Shown in pieces: positions 41,508-50,278 of a DNA stretch of 64,000 nucleotides. The notes under the pieces were generated by a model that had not been told where the DNA came from, made no database searches, and saw nothing but the letters and a program-made list of their open reading frames with translations. Position 1 is the first letter of the stretch. Each line of letters starts with the position of its first letter. The position numbers and the translations under genes are program-made. Source of the stretch: a virus; IMG/VR virus record IMGVR_UViG_3300044630_002618, positions 1 to 64,000 of that record. One strand, written 5' to 3'.

Positions 41508-42155
41508 TTAATCCTTAGGTAATCCGAGTTGTTCGGCTAAAATTGATGCTTCTACGCCGACCATTTCTTGACGAGGTGGAAGAATGCTTACACGGCGTCG
41601 TCCCGATGTGGGGTCAATGCCCTTGTCTGTCACAAGGGGTGAAGTTCCCTCATGCCAAAATTGCTCTGGATGTAGGTGCGTAGGGATTTTTATGTCACCG
41701 ATATATGGGGTTTTGGCATTAGGGCCAACATTCCCTATGGAATCTTGACGACCCAATGCCCCAATTTGCATAGCGGCTTCAAGACCACCAGCAGTTTTTG
41801 GTAGTGCTACAGAGGTATCTTGCTGGACAATGCCAGTTGACGGGTCATGCCAGCCACCTTGAATCATATTTGCGCCTGGGGAACCCAGTACATCTGCGTT
41901 TCGTCGGTTAAAGTCAAGAAGTTGGGTAGTTGCAGGTTCAGAGGGGTCTACTGGAACTTCAGCCCCGCGACCTGATTCGGGTGCATAACCAACAGAAAGA
42001 ACATTACGAGCAGGACCACCTGCACCACGACCAGATGTGCGTATAGAAAACCCATCATCAGGCTTTTGTGGTCCATGCTTTGCAATTTCAGCGGGTGACA
42101 ATTCACCACGACGAGTATCAGCGCGTGATCCTCTATTCCTACGGCGTAGACCCAT
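41508..42155 (-). CDS. Hypothetical protein, 215 aa
   Basis: The first 20 residues are Arg-rich (MGLRRRNRGSRADTRRGE), followed by a Gly/Pro-rich body with few ordered segments. The start is the ATG that shares a base with the upstream TGA; the frame begins earlier only at a TTG. It lies between portal and terminase, so it may be a virion-packaged or head-assembly protein, but no motif shows this. Confidence 0.6.
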   Translation of the reverse strand: MGLRRRNRGSRADTRRGELSPAEIAKHGPQKPDDGFSIRTSGRGAGGPARNVLSVGYAPESGRGAEVPVDPSEPATTQLLDFNRRNADVLGSPGANMIQGGWHDPSTGIVQQDTSVALPKTAGGLEAAMQIGALGRQDSIGNVGPNAKTPYIGDIKIPTHLHPEQFWHEGTSPLVTDKGIDPTSGRRRVSILPPRQEMVGVEASILAEQLGLPKD

Positions 42156-42436
42156 CAACTGTCCCCTGACTTCTTTATCTTTACGGGAGTAATAGACCTA
42201 ATCATACCACGAGGAATATGCATAGGATTTGAACAAATAAGTATACCATCATCGTCATAATAGAAGGACGAGTACAAGGTCAGGTACTTCTCGGCATATT
42301 CATCTATAACCCAGCCAATAGTAATGGGGTCAATAATGCGTGGTTCGTATTTGGCTGGGTCAATCCAACCACCAGGTCCGTCAAAGGCGTCATCCCAAAC
42401 GACAACAACTGCCTTAAGGTTTTCCTTGTCAGACAT
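42155..42436 (-). CDS. Small acidic hypothetical protein, 93 aa
   Basis: The ATG MSDKENLKAV at 42436 follows a GGTGGGGG box; an in-frame ATG at 42454 overlaps the upstream stop and is an alternative. The protein is a compact acidic alpha/beta domain (VVVVWDDAFDGPGGWI, VIDEYAEKYLTLYSSFYYD). Actinophage genomes carry similar small proteins near terminase; role unknown. Confidence 0.6.
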   Translation of the reverse strand: MSDKENLKAVVVVWDDAFDGPGGWIDPAKYEPRIIDPITIGWVIDEYAEKYLTLYSSFYYDDDGILICSNPMHIPRGMIRSITPVKIKKSGDS

Positions 42437-42450
42437 ACGACCCCCACCAA

Positions 42451-43596
42451 TCATTCCGGAGAGTAAACCTTACCACGGAAAAAAGCGGTCTTATTATGGA
42501 TAGGTATCTGTTCATACCAAAAGGCGCCTTCACCATCCTCATAAGATACAACCGCTAGACCCTGTTGCCAGTCCTCCACAATGGTCATTGGGCGACCGTC
42601 TAGGTCAATACCGCCCTTAGTGCTGGGTACGGCACCGTCACAGCGGGCTAGTGTCCCTGGGGACGCCGCCATGATGGTCTTTGCCCCATCCCAGTCTTCT
42701 CGTGACCGTTCAGCCCATTCCCTACGGTGAATGTGCCCGTAGATGACGGATACCTTGCTGTCGTTGAGGTAGGCGTGGGCGGTTGAACCGTTAGACCTGA
42801 CCTTGTTTCCGTGGATGACTTTGAGCCTTTGATTAATCCATACTTGTCCAGCAGGGTAGCCAGCCACATAATTAACCCCGTAATCATTGAAACGGCATAG
42901 GTAAGGCACACTAAGGCAAGGCCAAGAATCCGGAGTGTTCCCCCGACGCAAGCCGAACGAAACCTTTGCATTGTCCAAGATGAAGTTGACGAGGCGTTCT
43001 TCATGGTTACCTGAAATCCAATCTATGACGGCGTTTGGTGCGACGGCTCGTAACTCAGCGCACAGAGTCGTAGCGCGGTCAATAGACGCCTGAGTGGTAA
43101 TTGCATATGCTGGGCTGAGACGGTACTTACCGAACTCAGGAAAGTCAAGGTTGTCACCGACCATGATGATTCGGTCAGGGTTCAACTTCTTGATAATCGC
43201 CATGGAGATAGAGAGAGCCTCTTCGTCATGGGTGGGTTCAAGACTCCCGTCAGCATTTCGGTAGTAACCGATCTGCATGTCAGGGAGGATAACCGCTACT
43301 TTGTATCCCTCTGTATTACTTTGTATTACTTTGCGTACTGGGAGTTTGATTGACGGCCCTGGTTGTACCACGGGCCAATCAGGTCCTTCAGCCCACTTGG
43401 GATTGAATTGGATACCCATGAGGTCGTGAACCTCAGCCTGACCTTGGTCATTCTTAGTGAGTGACTGGTAGAGGGATACGCGCTTGATTGATCCCACTTC
43501 TTCAACATCAATGTTATTGCGGTTTAATAACTCCGCAATCTTTCCCAATGTTGCTTTTGCTGGGGGTGTTCCTAGATCATCACTAAGGCTTGCCAC
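42451..43596 (-). CDS. Calcineurin-like metallophosphoesterase, 381 aa, GTG start
   Basis: Motifs appear in order: PDMQIG (D-x-Q variant of D-x-H), VGDNLD (GDxx), SGNHEERL (GNHE), HGNK and YGHIHRRE (GHxH), forming the two-metal phosphoesterase site. The first 90 residues are an unrelated helical part (EIAELLNRNNIDVEEVGSIK), perhaps DNA- or partner-binding. Possible substrates include nucleotides, phosphoprotein or DNA ends. It lies between terminase and portal. Confidence 0.85.
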   Translation of the reverse strand: MASLSDDLGTPPAKATLGKIAELLNRNNIDVEEVGSIKRVSLYQSLTKNDQGQAEVHDLMGIQFNPKWAEGPDWPVVQPGPSIKLPVRKVIQSNTEGYKVAVILPDMQIGYYRNADGSLEPTHDEEALSISMAIIKKLNPDRIIMVGDNLDFPEFGKYRLSPAYAITTQASIDRATTLCAELRAVAPNAVIDWISGNHEERLVNFILDNAKVSFGLRRGNTPDSWPCLSVPYLCRFNDYGVNYVAGYPAGQVWINQRLKVIHGNKVRSNGSTAHAYLNDSKVSVIYGHIHRREWAERSREDWDGAKTIMAASPGTLARCDGAVPSTKGGIDLDGRPMTIVEDWQQGLAVVSYEDGEGAFWYEQIPIHNKTAFFRGKVYSPE

Positions 43597-43849
43597 AACT
43601 GCACTTCCCCTTTATATGTCGTTCTATGGTGCTTCGGCTAATTTGATGTCCGTGCTTAACTAGCACATTCGCTAACCACATAGAAGAATATACCTTAGAC
43701 CTACCCTTACCGGGGTCAGTCATAATTCTTTCTAATGCAGTATTTAGTGCGGTTAGTTCATCTCCGTGAAGTTCGTCCCTGAGAGTGGCAATACCACACC
43801 CCCAATTAATTGGACCACGCGAGAGCAATTCATTACTTAACTCGCTCAA
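43583..43849 (-). CDS. Small helix-turn-helix-like protein, 88 aa, TTG start
   Basis: I choose the TTG after an AAGGAG box (spacing seven), giving MSELSNELLSRG; longer frames lack a ribosome site. The pattern SSMWLANVLVKHGHQISRSTIERHIKGKC reads like a helix-turn-helix of the kind used in small terminase subunits and regulators. A Cys pair CSCGKP ends the protein. It lies upstream of terminase, so a small-terminase or DNA-recognition role is plausible; not proven. Confidence 0.6.
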   Translation of the reverse strand: MSELSNELLSRGPINWGCGIATLRDELHGDELTALNTALERIMTDPGKGRSKVYSSMWLANVLVKHGHQISRSTIERHIKGKCSCGKP

Positions 43850-43991
43850 CTTTCTGCTCCTTATTGTGTGACATTTTCTGGATTCCTCCAAGAACTGATA
43901 TCAACCGTAGCACCTCTTGCTCCTCTGTGTGACCACGAGGCGCAAGTCTCGTAAGATATTGTGTAATTAATGCGGCATCTGACGGGCGCAT
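43833..43991 (-). CDS. Small helical protein, 52 aa
   Basis: An AAGGAGAG site precedes the ATG, reading MRPSDAALITQYLTRLAPRG then an acidic helix and a basic end. Its 3' end overlaps the start of the helix-turn-helix gene by 17 bases, indicating coupling. The first helix resembles short DNA-packaging accessory proteins. No family is recognised. Confidence 0.65.
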   Translation of the reverse strand: MRPSDAALITQYLTRLAPRGHTEEQEVLRLISVLGGIQKMSHNKEQKVERVK

Positions 43992-44057
43992 ACTCTCTCC
44001 TTCTACTGGGAAGGAAAGGTTATCAGAGCCTAGAAAGTACTGTTATTGCGATAACAA

Positions 44058-45452
44058 TTAGAACAATGTAAGTTGTCCTCTTTCTTCAGGAGTAGGTGGT
44101 GCTTTGACTTCTGCTACTGGTGACTTACTTGCTTCTTTGGCTGCTTTTTTGGCGTCCTTAGCAAGTTGTTTTTGGGCTGCGTTGTACTCTTCATCTTCGC
44201 CAAGTACATGTCGCCGCTCTTCCACCCATGCAATGGCTTGGGCGGCTCGGGGAGTAATATGCTCATCATCAAAACTAAAATGCTCGGCGGATTGGCGGGT
44301 GGCTTCTTCATTGTAGGCATGCCTAATCTCTTCAGTTTTAACTGACGGATCAAAGGTCTTTGTACCTTTTGCAGGCTGTACAATATTTTGTGCTTCTCTT
44401 GAGGTTGCCCCTGTAGTACCCTGTCGGGCGGCTTCTTTAGCACTTAGGTGATTCATTGCGTAATCTTCAACTGCCTCGTCAGACTTTGATGGATCAAATC
44501 CAGTTTCTTCAGCCGCGGACCATAAATGACTCTGATGAAATGTTCTTGTTCTACCTTTTCCATTGCCTTCTACAAATGTGGGTGCTTGTGCCCTTCTTCG
44601 GAATATTTCATTATTAAAAGCATTTTCTTCTGGACTAGCGAGTTGGATTGCTCGTGAGAAATTACGAGTCTTAGGGACTGCTCCTACTTGATTTACTTCA
44701 TCAAATGTTTTTCCGCGAACAACAGCAACAGCCTTAGTTGCAATCTTACGGCCCGCTGAATTTAAAGTTACTCCAGTAACTTCTCTTGAAAGGTGTCTTT
44801 CATCAAGAGGTACAGGATTATTTTGCGGTATACCGTGCTTGTCTCTAATCGCTTGACTCTCAGCATAACCAAGGTGAGCAACACCTTCATCTGATAAATC
44901 ACCAATGCGTTGTTCCCCTGCGGCAATGTCGGGATTACCCATGTGGGGAACCATCCCAGGTGTAATTTCTACCATACGATCTGGGTTTCCAGCAATACGG
45001 CCCGCCGATTCAGTGGCTATTCTTTCTTGTTTTGGTGTATTCTTGACACTTAGTACACCAGCGGCATCAACGATGCTACCAATGCGTGTGCCAGTTCTGT
45101 TAGCAACATCACGATAGCCAGATTGGTGATCTGTGTACCAATCATAACCTTCAGGAGTATATGAACCCGCGGGTAGACGCCCAATTGCGGCTTGAATGGC
45201 GTTCACACGACTTGCTACAGAATCAGCCATGAGTATTGGATGACCATACGCCTTCATACCAGCATCTGCCATTGAACGATCAATATGTTCTCTGTCTTCA
45301 ACAGGAAAATCTCTATATGATACGGCTTTTTTTGGGACAATATACCCTGGATCAACTAAACTTTCTGTATTGGTAGTATCACGCTTTGGCGTTGCCAGAC
45401 GCTTCTTTGGTGCTGCTGGTGCTGGTGCTGATGTTTCTTTTTTCTTAGCCAT
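44058..45452 (-). CDS. Hypothetical protein ending in QLTLF clamp-binding-like motif, 464 aa
   Basis: A basic Lys/Pro/Ala N-terminus (MAKKKETSAPAPAAPKKR) leads to a mostly disordered and helical body with no enzyme motif. The very end is RGQLTLF, which equals the bacterial beta-sliding-clamp-binding consensus QL(S/D)LF at the usual extreme C-terminus. The start shares bases with the upstream stop (TGATG). It lies between the head genes and terminase. The function is unknown; the C-terminal peptide suggests recruitment of host DnaN. Confidence 0.65.
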   Translation of the reverse strand: MAKKKETSAPAPAAPKKRLATPKRDTTNTESLVDPGYIVPKKAVSYRDFPVEDREHIDRSMADAGMKAYGHPILMADSVASRVNAIQAAIGRLPAGSYTPEGYDWYTDHQSGYRDVANRTGTRIGSIVDAAGVLSVKNTPKQERIATESAGRIAGNPDRMVEITPGMVPHMGNPDIAAGEQRIGDLSDEGVAHLGYAESQAIRDKHGIPQNNPVPLDERHLSREVTGVTLNSAGRKIATKAVAVVRGKTFDEVNQVGAVPKTRNFSRAIQLASPEENAFNNEIFRRRAQAPTFVEGNGKGRTRTFHQSHLWSAAEETGFDPSKSDEAVEDYAMNHLSAKEAARQGTTGATSREAQNIVQPAKGTKTFDPSVKTEEIRHAYNEEATRQSAEHFSFDDEHITPRAAQAIAWVEERRHVLGEDEEYNAAQKQLAKDAKKAAKEASKSPVAEVKAPPTPEERGQLTLF

Positions 45453-45925
45453 CACAGAACCTTAAACTTTCCTGGGGTATACAAAGCATGACCAAACTGA
45501 CCAGCAATATAAGAAGGCTTATTAGACTTATAGCGGTTGTAGGAAGTCACGCCCTTACGGCGCATTTTATTAGAATCAAACTTCTGACCTGGATTAGTGA
45601 TCATAGATTTACCGTACTTACGGCCCTCTAGGTCTAACTTTTCAGACTTGAAGTTTTGCATTGGGTCAATAATGAATTCACCAATACCTGATGCATAACG
45701 GGGCATATTTAATGACCGCTTACCACCCAAGGGGCTAGGCACAAACGGGTTAGAGACCTTGGTGGCAACACCAAAGTTCTCAGCGCGCGCCGTAACTAGT
45801 TCATTACTTTTTTGGACGCGACGAAACATCCCCGCAACTGCCTCATAAGTAGACAATTCCGGAGATGACCCAATCGTGCTACTCGGTACTGGGCCAGTTA
45901 CCGAGAAACCCTCGGCAGTGCCCAT
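45452..45925 (-). CDS. Hypothetical basic protein, 157 aa
   Basis: Mostly basic with Ser/Pro/Gly stretches; the second half contains YGKSMITNPGQKFDSNKMRR then SYNRYKSNKPSYIAGQFGHA. It resembles structural proteins that decorate or sit inside the head, but no motif identifies it. It is coupled to the 464-residue gene. Confidence 0.6.
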   Translation of the reverse strand: MGTAEGFSVTGPVPSSTIGSSPELSTYEAVAGMFRRVQKSNELVTARAENFGVATKVSNPFVPSPLGGKRSLNMPRYASGIGEFIIDPMQNFKSEKLDLEGRKYGKSMITNPGQKFDSNKMRRKGVTSYNRYKSNKPSYIAGQFGHALYTPGKFKVL

Positions 45926-45927
45926 GA

Positions 45928-46329
45928 TCAGTCGTAAACGACTGTTGGGTTCGGGCGGTTCATGTGACCACCCGTGTTGTACGAGTATTCAAATTGCGGG
46001 ATGTGATCTCCAGCCATTGAACCCTGTACGAACTCACCGAGCACGGTCGGGGCCTCAATCCACGAAGCAGACCCAACATGGGCGCGCTCGCGCATTGTTT
46101 CCTCAGCGTACTTGTAGAACATCTCAGGGTTGTTATGGTTCTGTCGCATGGGCGACGGAGCGGTGTCCTCGTAAGCACCAACGCCGAAGTCATAAGGGAC
46201 ATCGGTATCGGTGGCTACGCCTTCTTCAAAGCGGAGCGGGCCACGGTTACCCGGGATGCTTGGGGCGTACGAACGCTCAAACACTGGGGTGCCTTTTTCT
46301 GGAAACATGGGAACAGGTGCAACTGCCAT
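45928..46329 (-). CDS. Hypothetical acidic protein, 133 aa
   Basis: An AGGAGG site precedes the ATG. The body is Pro/Gly/Tyr-rich with a helical MFYKYAEETMRERAHVG segment. It is coupled with the next protein at a two-base gap. No catalytic or membrane motif. Placement next to terminase suggests a packaging- or virion-related role. Confidence 0.6.
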   Translation of the reverse strand: MAVAPVPMFPEKGTPVFERSYAPSIPGNRGPLRFEEGVATDTDVPYDFGVGAYEDTAPSPMRQNHNNPEMFYKYAEETMRERAHVGSASWIEAPTVLGEFVQGSMAGDHIPQFEYSYNTGGHMNRPNPTVVYD

Positions 46330-46378
46330 CTATGGATTCCTCCTAGTAGGGGTTTATCTCCACTTATCGTAGCATAGT

Positions 46379-47953
46379 TTACCTGTAAAAGGGAGAGTTA
46401 AATGACTCTACCATTGGCATTACCTCTAGTGCTGTCATACTGCAAGCAATTGCTAGTGAATCGGGGTAGTCGTCAAACGCACCCTTCTCATCAGGGGCGG
46501 CTGCTAATAGGTACGGACCGCGGTAAATCTTTTCAAGGTCACACATCTGTTGGTTGAACTTCTTCCATGATCGGGTGCGCCGAGCCTTGGAGTGTCCAGG
46601 AATAATCAACTGTTCCCGTTGCATTAACTCGGTTAGATGGACCCATCGCTCGTTCTGAGTCTTGGCATCAGACGAAACAGCCAACACCTCAATCTCAGGG
46701 AGCAAGAGTTGTAGACGCTCGGTGACAGCGCCGCCCACACCTTGGGAGTCCACACCAATGCGGTAGACATCAAAGTTACGGATGAAGTCAATCATCTCAA
46801 AGTACTGCTGTTCCCACTCAACATTGTTAATTTCTAACCAGTCAAGGACGCGGTGCTCAAAGAAACCAAACCCATCAGGGTGGTCCCAATCAACCCATAC
46901 TGCGGTAGCCACGGTGGAGTCATTGGTTCGCGCCACATCTATACCCATGACAATGGGGCTACGCCACCACTTTTTCACAATAGCCATAGATGGGTCGTAC
47001 AGGCGCTCTAGGCGCTCCTCGGTAACAAACATACCCTTTTCCAAAATCCACTTGTTGCAGTAGGACATTTGGAACTCGTCAGAATCTTCACCAATACGGG
47101 TCTTTTCCTTAGCAATGAACTTGCCGTAGTTATCGTTGTATTTAGCGGCAACTCGCCAGTCGTACTCAAAGTGTGCCTGTCTGTGGCCCCGTCTGGCGTT
47201 TGTGTCACGGCGCTTATTAAACTGGATCATCTTATAAAAGTAAGACTTATTCCTAGTAGCCGTGCCCGTAAGAACAATAGAACCGTTGTTGAACGCCAAC
47301 ATTGGCTTAATTGACTTAGAAATCATGAACTCGTCAGCCTCTTGGGCTTCGTCAATCATGACGAAGTGGTAGGTCTTAGATTCAATCTTTGCCTTAGGGT
47401 TACAGGTCTGCATACGGCAGAGTGACCCTGACTTCTTCAGGCTGATAATGCGACCCTTACCTCGGGCGCCACCTGATGCTGCTTTGTCGTCAATCTCGGG
47501 ATCAAGCAGGAAGTTCATGGCGTGTTCGCTGGTCAACTTACTGACGATACGACCGAACACGGTGTCAGCCTGATCCTCAACGGGGGCAAACACACCGCAC
47601 CAAAAGCCCCTCTCAAACTTACCCAGCCATGTGGGATAGACCTTGGACAGGCGCGGGAGAATGACCATCATGGATGCCATGACATTAGAAAGAACCTCAG
47701 ACTTACCCGATTGGCGGGTAGCAACGAGGGTTATTTCTTCACCGTCGCCAAGGACAATTGATTCAATGATCCGATAAGCAATTGGGACCTGATAAGGGAA
47801 CAAGGTGACATTAGTGAACTCTTCGGTAAAGACGATTAACTTCATGACCAGTTGGTCAACGAATTCCGTAGATGTTTCGTCTAGTTCTTCCTCTTGGTAG
47901 TCACCAATATCTTCGTTGTATTCCGTATCTTCAATATCTGATTCTTCACTCAT
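46379..47953 (-). CDS. terL: Terminase large subunit, 524 aa
   Basis: The ATPase domain shows an adenine-binding YQVPIAYRI, Walker A VATRQSGKSE and Walker B FVMIDEAQEAD. The RNase-H-like nuclease shows GIDVARTNDSTV (first acidic residue) and IGVDSQGVGGAV (second), with a third acidic near the end. It cuts concatemers and powers packaging into the portal. Length is typical. No small terminase is certain; the helix-turn-helix protein at 43583 is a candidate. Confidence 0.95.
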   Translation of the reverse strand: MSEESDIEDTEYNEDIGDYQEEELDETSTEFVDQLVMKLIVFTEEFTNVTLFPYQVPIAYRIIESIVLGDGEEITLVATRQSGKSEVLSNVMASMMVILPRLSKVYPTWLGKFERGFWCGVFAPVEDQADTVFGRIVSKLTSEHAMNFLLDPEIDDKAASGGARGKGRIISLKKSGSLCRMQTCNPKAKIESKTYHFVMIDEAQEADEFMISKSIKPMLAFNNGSIVLTGTATRNKSYFYKMIQFNKRRDTNARRGHRQAHFEYDWRVAAKYNDNYGKFIAKEKTRIGEDSDEFQMSYCNKWILEKGMFVTEERLERLYDPSMAIVKKWWRSPIVMGIDVARTNDSTVATAVWVDWDHPDGFGFFEHRVLDWLEINNVEWEQQYFEMIDFIRNFDVYRIGVDSQGVGGAVTERLQLLLPEIEVLAVSSDAKTQNERWVHLTELMQREQLIIPGHSKARRTRSWKKFNQQMCDLEKIYRGPYLLAAAPDEKGAFDDYPDSLAIACSMTALEVMPMVESFNSPFYR

Positions 47954-47986
47954 AAGAGTAAGTATAAAACAAAAAGCAACATAGGG

Positions 47987-48208
47987 TTACTTACTGATAT
48001 CTCTGGAGGCGATTTCTTTTAATATCTCGTGGAATACTTCAGCGGCCTGGAGTACCTCATCGTTAGTACCATCTCGGTAGCGCCAGTTATCAAATGACTG
48101 ACAAGTGTAGATAAGGCACTGCTCTCCCCATGTGGCTAATTCTGACTTAGTCATCTTTTGGAGTCGGGCAATCTTTGGGAGATCAGACTTAGGCTTGCGT
48201 CGCATCAT
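47987..48208 (-). CDS. Small hypothetical protein, 73 aa
   Basis: A basic start (MMRRKPKSDLPKIARLQKMT) is followed by an acidic helical end. Its ATG overlaps the upstream TGA (ATGA). It resembles small regulatory or adaptor proteins; no family is recognised. Confidence 0.6.
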   Translation of the reverse strand: MMRRKPKSDLPKIARLQKMTKSELATWGEQCLIYTCQSFDNWRYRDGTNDEVLQAAEVFHEILKEIASRDISK

Positions 48209-48612
48209 TTCCAGTCCCTGATTTCTTTTGCTTTGTCTTTAAGGAAGCGCCCCTGAACAGCGGTCATCAGACCATCATCGTCAGACATGTCAGAACCTAC
48301 CTTAGAAATACCAATTTGGAAGGTATGTTTCCGAACTTTTATTTGGATGCCCTTACCGATGCGCCACGGCGCAGATGTTTGGCGCATAAAACCAAATGCA
48401 ATAAATGGTGTACCCACAGGTACCACATCTCTACAAATCCAATACACAGGACCTACCGCCTGGACGGCATTCATGGTGTCCTTGAATATTAGGAACGATA
48501 TGAAACAACTAATCAGTAGGGCGATTCCTGTCATGGGGGACATAAGGATAACGCTTACTATTACCCAAACGATTGACGCCAACCATGCTGACATGGCTAG
48601 AAATGCTCTCAT
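48205..48612 (-). CDS. Inner-membrane protein with two N-terminal helices, 135 aa
   Basis: Residues ~5-27 (FLAMSAWLASIVWVIVSVIL) and ~28-45 (ALLISCFISFLIF) are two transmembrane segments; the rest is a soluble beta-like domain of about 80 residues. An AAGGAA site precedes the ATG. It could be a membrane-anchored exclusion or lysis-timing protein, lying one gene away from the endolysin region. Inference only. Confidence 0.65.
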   Translation of the reverse strand: MRAFLAMSAWLASIVWVIVSVILMSPMTGIALLISCFISFLIFKDTMNAVQAVGPVYWICRDVVPVGTPFIAFGFMRQTSAPWRIGKGIQIKVRKHTFQIGISKVGSDMSDDDGLMTAVQGRFLKDKAKEIRDWK

Positions 48613-48627
48613 TGTAATTCCTTGTTG

Positions 48628-49200
48628 TTAAACGGGCCAATTGCTCTTAGTGTATCCAAATGGTTCAAGAATCTGCCTAATACCCTTACCCTTAGAACTG
48701 TACTCACGATAATTGCGGTAGATGTCTAACGGCATGGGTCCATATTTGTAAACGCCACTGGTGACTCCAGCGCGGTTACGAAACATCACATACACATAGC
48801 CAAGGATGTTATATGACGATCCGCCCTTAGAGCGGTCAGTTTTTTTAATCCTAGAGAACTGCTTAGAAAGGATACTTAACCCCTCATCAACGCTGTCCCC
48901 AATGCCCATGTCTTCAGTTATTTCATCCTTAGTGGCGACAGGTACGAACACATGGGCCACGACGCAAGAACTCTTGGTCGGACCCATGTAGTACTGATCT
49001 ACTGGTTGTACCCAGTAGACACCAAAGTCATCACCGCTAGGTATGAGTTCATTCATACCTGCGTAGAGGTTTGTGGGTGGCAGACGGGCGCCCGTAGATG
49101 GATCTACACGACCAGTGGAACCGCCGTCCCGTTTTCCTTCTTCTAACCTGTCCCAGACGCTTTGAGCGCCTGGACCTAATCCTCGTTTTTTAGTCGCCAC
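48628..49200 (-). CDS. Hypothetical protein, 190 aa, GTG start
   Basis: It starts at GTG (translated MATKKRGLGPGAQSV) with a weak ribosome site. Residues 50-110 contain a beta-rich, aromatic segment (FGVYWVQPVDQYYMGPTKSS) and the end is basic. It lies between the endolysin and the membrane protein, upstream of terminase. No family or motif is recognised. Confidence 0.55.
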   Translation of the reverse strand: MATKKRGLGPGAQSVWDRLEEGKRDGGSTGRVDPSTGARLPPTNLYAGMNELIPSGDDFGVYWVQPVDQYYMGPTKSSCVVAHVFVPVATKDEITEDMGIGDSVDEGLSILSKQFSRIKKTDRSKGGSSYNILGYVYVMFRNRAGVTSGVYKYGPMPLDIYRNYREYSSKGKGIRQILEPFGYTKSNWPV

Positions 49201-49206
49201 TGTTTA

Positions 49207-50004
49207 TCAGCCGAACATGGCTTTCCATGTCGTCGGACCAACAACGCCATCATAAGTAAGACCCTTAGCCTTCTGCCAGTTACGGACAAGTTCATGGGTC
49301 TTGGCACCAAAGTCACCATCGGGCTTTGCGCCAACGATTGCCTGAACCAACTTGACGGAGTCACCCTTTGAACCCTGCTTAACGGGTGTTCCTGGGTAAG
49401 TAAAAGTAAGTGCGGGTGCGCCTGCAGGAGCGGCGGCTGGTGCTACGGGAGCGGGTGCGCCATTAGGGGTGGCATCACCGAGGCAGTACTGCCAGTGCCA
49501 TGCCTCAAACTCTTTTGACTTTGGGTCTGAACCCTGCAAGTAGAAACCGTATGAGGGTGCATTAGTGCACATCCACTCAAAACACTTGCCACCCATTGAG
49601 GTAAGTTTGCCGTTGACATCATAACCAAGGTCAATTGCTAGCCCCCAACCGTGGTTAGAACCTTTTAGCCCTGTTGGGTCTGGAGCGGCTGAAGGGGCTT
49701 TGCCCTTCTTGAGGTACCAAGTCTTACCGTCATACTTGCGAGTAACGCCAGTACCAGTGTCTGTCGTGACATAGCGATCCATGAACATATTCAACTGACC
49801 TTCAAATGAGCGGTAGTCGCCCACATTTTTCAATTTAAAGCCAGCGGCGAGAGCGGCGTCGTACAACTTATTGAATTGCTCTGCGACTGGTGCGTACATC
49901 TTTCCGCCAGTCTTAACGGAAGCCAAAACGCTTGGTGCTAACTGACCGTTCTTAAACTGCTTAAGTGCGGTAGGCACTACCAGTTTGATGCAGGGGTAAT
50001 TCAT
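49207..50004 (-). CDS. Endolysin: M15 peptidase with peptidoglycan-binding domain, 265 aa
   Basis: Residues ~55-160 show the VanY-type metal site: YRSFEGQ, SNHGWGLAID (S-x-H-x2-G-x-A-x-D) and EAWHWQ. Residues ~200-265 are a peptidoglycan-binding domain 1 (DSVKLVQAIVGAKPDGDFGA and the final DGVVGPTTWKAMFG). It would cleave stem peptides of host wall at lysis. A Pro/Ala linker joins the parts. No signal peptide is visible, so a holin is needed; candidates lie at 59191-59632 and 61576-61821. Confidence 0.92.
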   Translation of the reverse strand: MNYPCIKLVVPTALKQFKNGQLAPSVLASVKTGGKMYAPVAEQFNKLYDAALAAGFKLKNVGDYRSFEGQLNMFMDRYVTTDTGTGVTRKYDGKTWYLKKGKAPSAAPDPTGLKGSNHGWGLAIDLGYDVNGKLTSMGGKCFEWMCTNAPSYGFYLQGSDPKSKEFEAWHWQYCLGDATPNGAPAPVAPAAAPAGAPALTFTYPGTPVKQGSKGDSVKLVQAIVGAKPDGDFGAKTHELVRNWQKAKGLTYDGVVGPTTWKAMFG

Positions 50005-50015
50005 AGATGTCTCCT

Positions 50016-50276
50016 TTAGGCTGAACCGCCGTCGGTTCCAGTAGTTGTCTTTAACCAGAATACATTAGAAAACTGGTCGTCGTCGCTTGCAACAATGATC
50101 ATATCACCCGGAGTAGGTACGGACCAGACACCACCAATTGCCTCCCTATCCACATAGGACAGGGGTAGATAACTATTTTCACCCATAACATGGGGCAAAG
50201 ACACATAGATTTCACCCGTGGTGCTGTCGGACGACTTAACGAGCGCCCTATAAATCTTGCCACCTGGGTTAAACAT
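50016..50276 (-). CDS. OB-fold-type tail-spike/hub protein, 86 aa
   Basis: The pattern YRALVKSSDSTTGEIYVSLP and the later GVWSVPTPGDMIIVASDDDQFSNVFWL is an OB-fold like the N-terminal domain of gp5/VgrG spikes. It would sit between hub and membrane-piercing tip. The residues after the fold are short, so the tip itself must be elsewhere. It lies beside the endolysin and before the fibre genes. Confidence 0.55.
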   Translation of the reverse strand: MFNPGGKIYRALVKSSDSTTGEIYVSLPHVMGENSYLPLSYVDREAIGGVWSVPTPGDMIIVASDDDQFSNVFWLKTTTGTDGGSA

Positions 50277-50278
50277 AG

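Noticed and set aside
43850-43891. TTG-initiated extension of the helix-turn-helix-like protein to 102 aa
   Set aside because: It would overlap the 52-aa gene for longer and has no ribosome site, while the later TTG has AAGGAG at good spacing.
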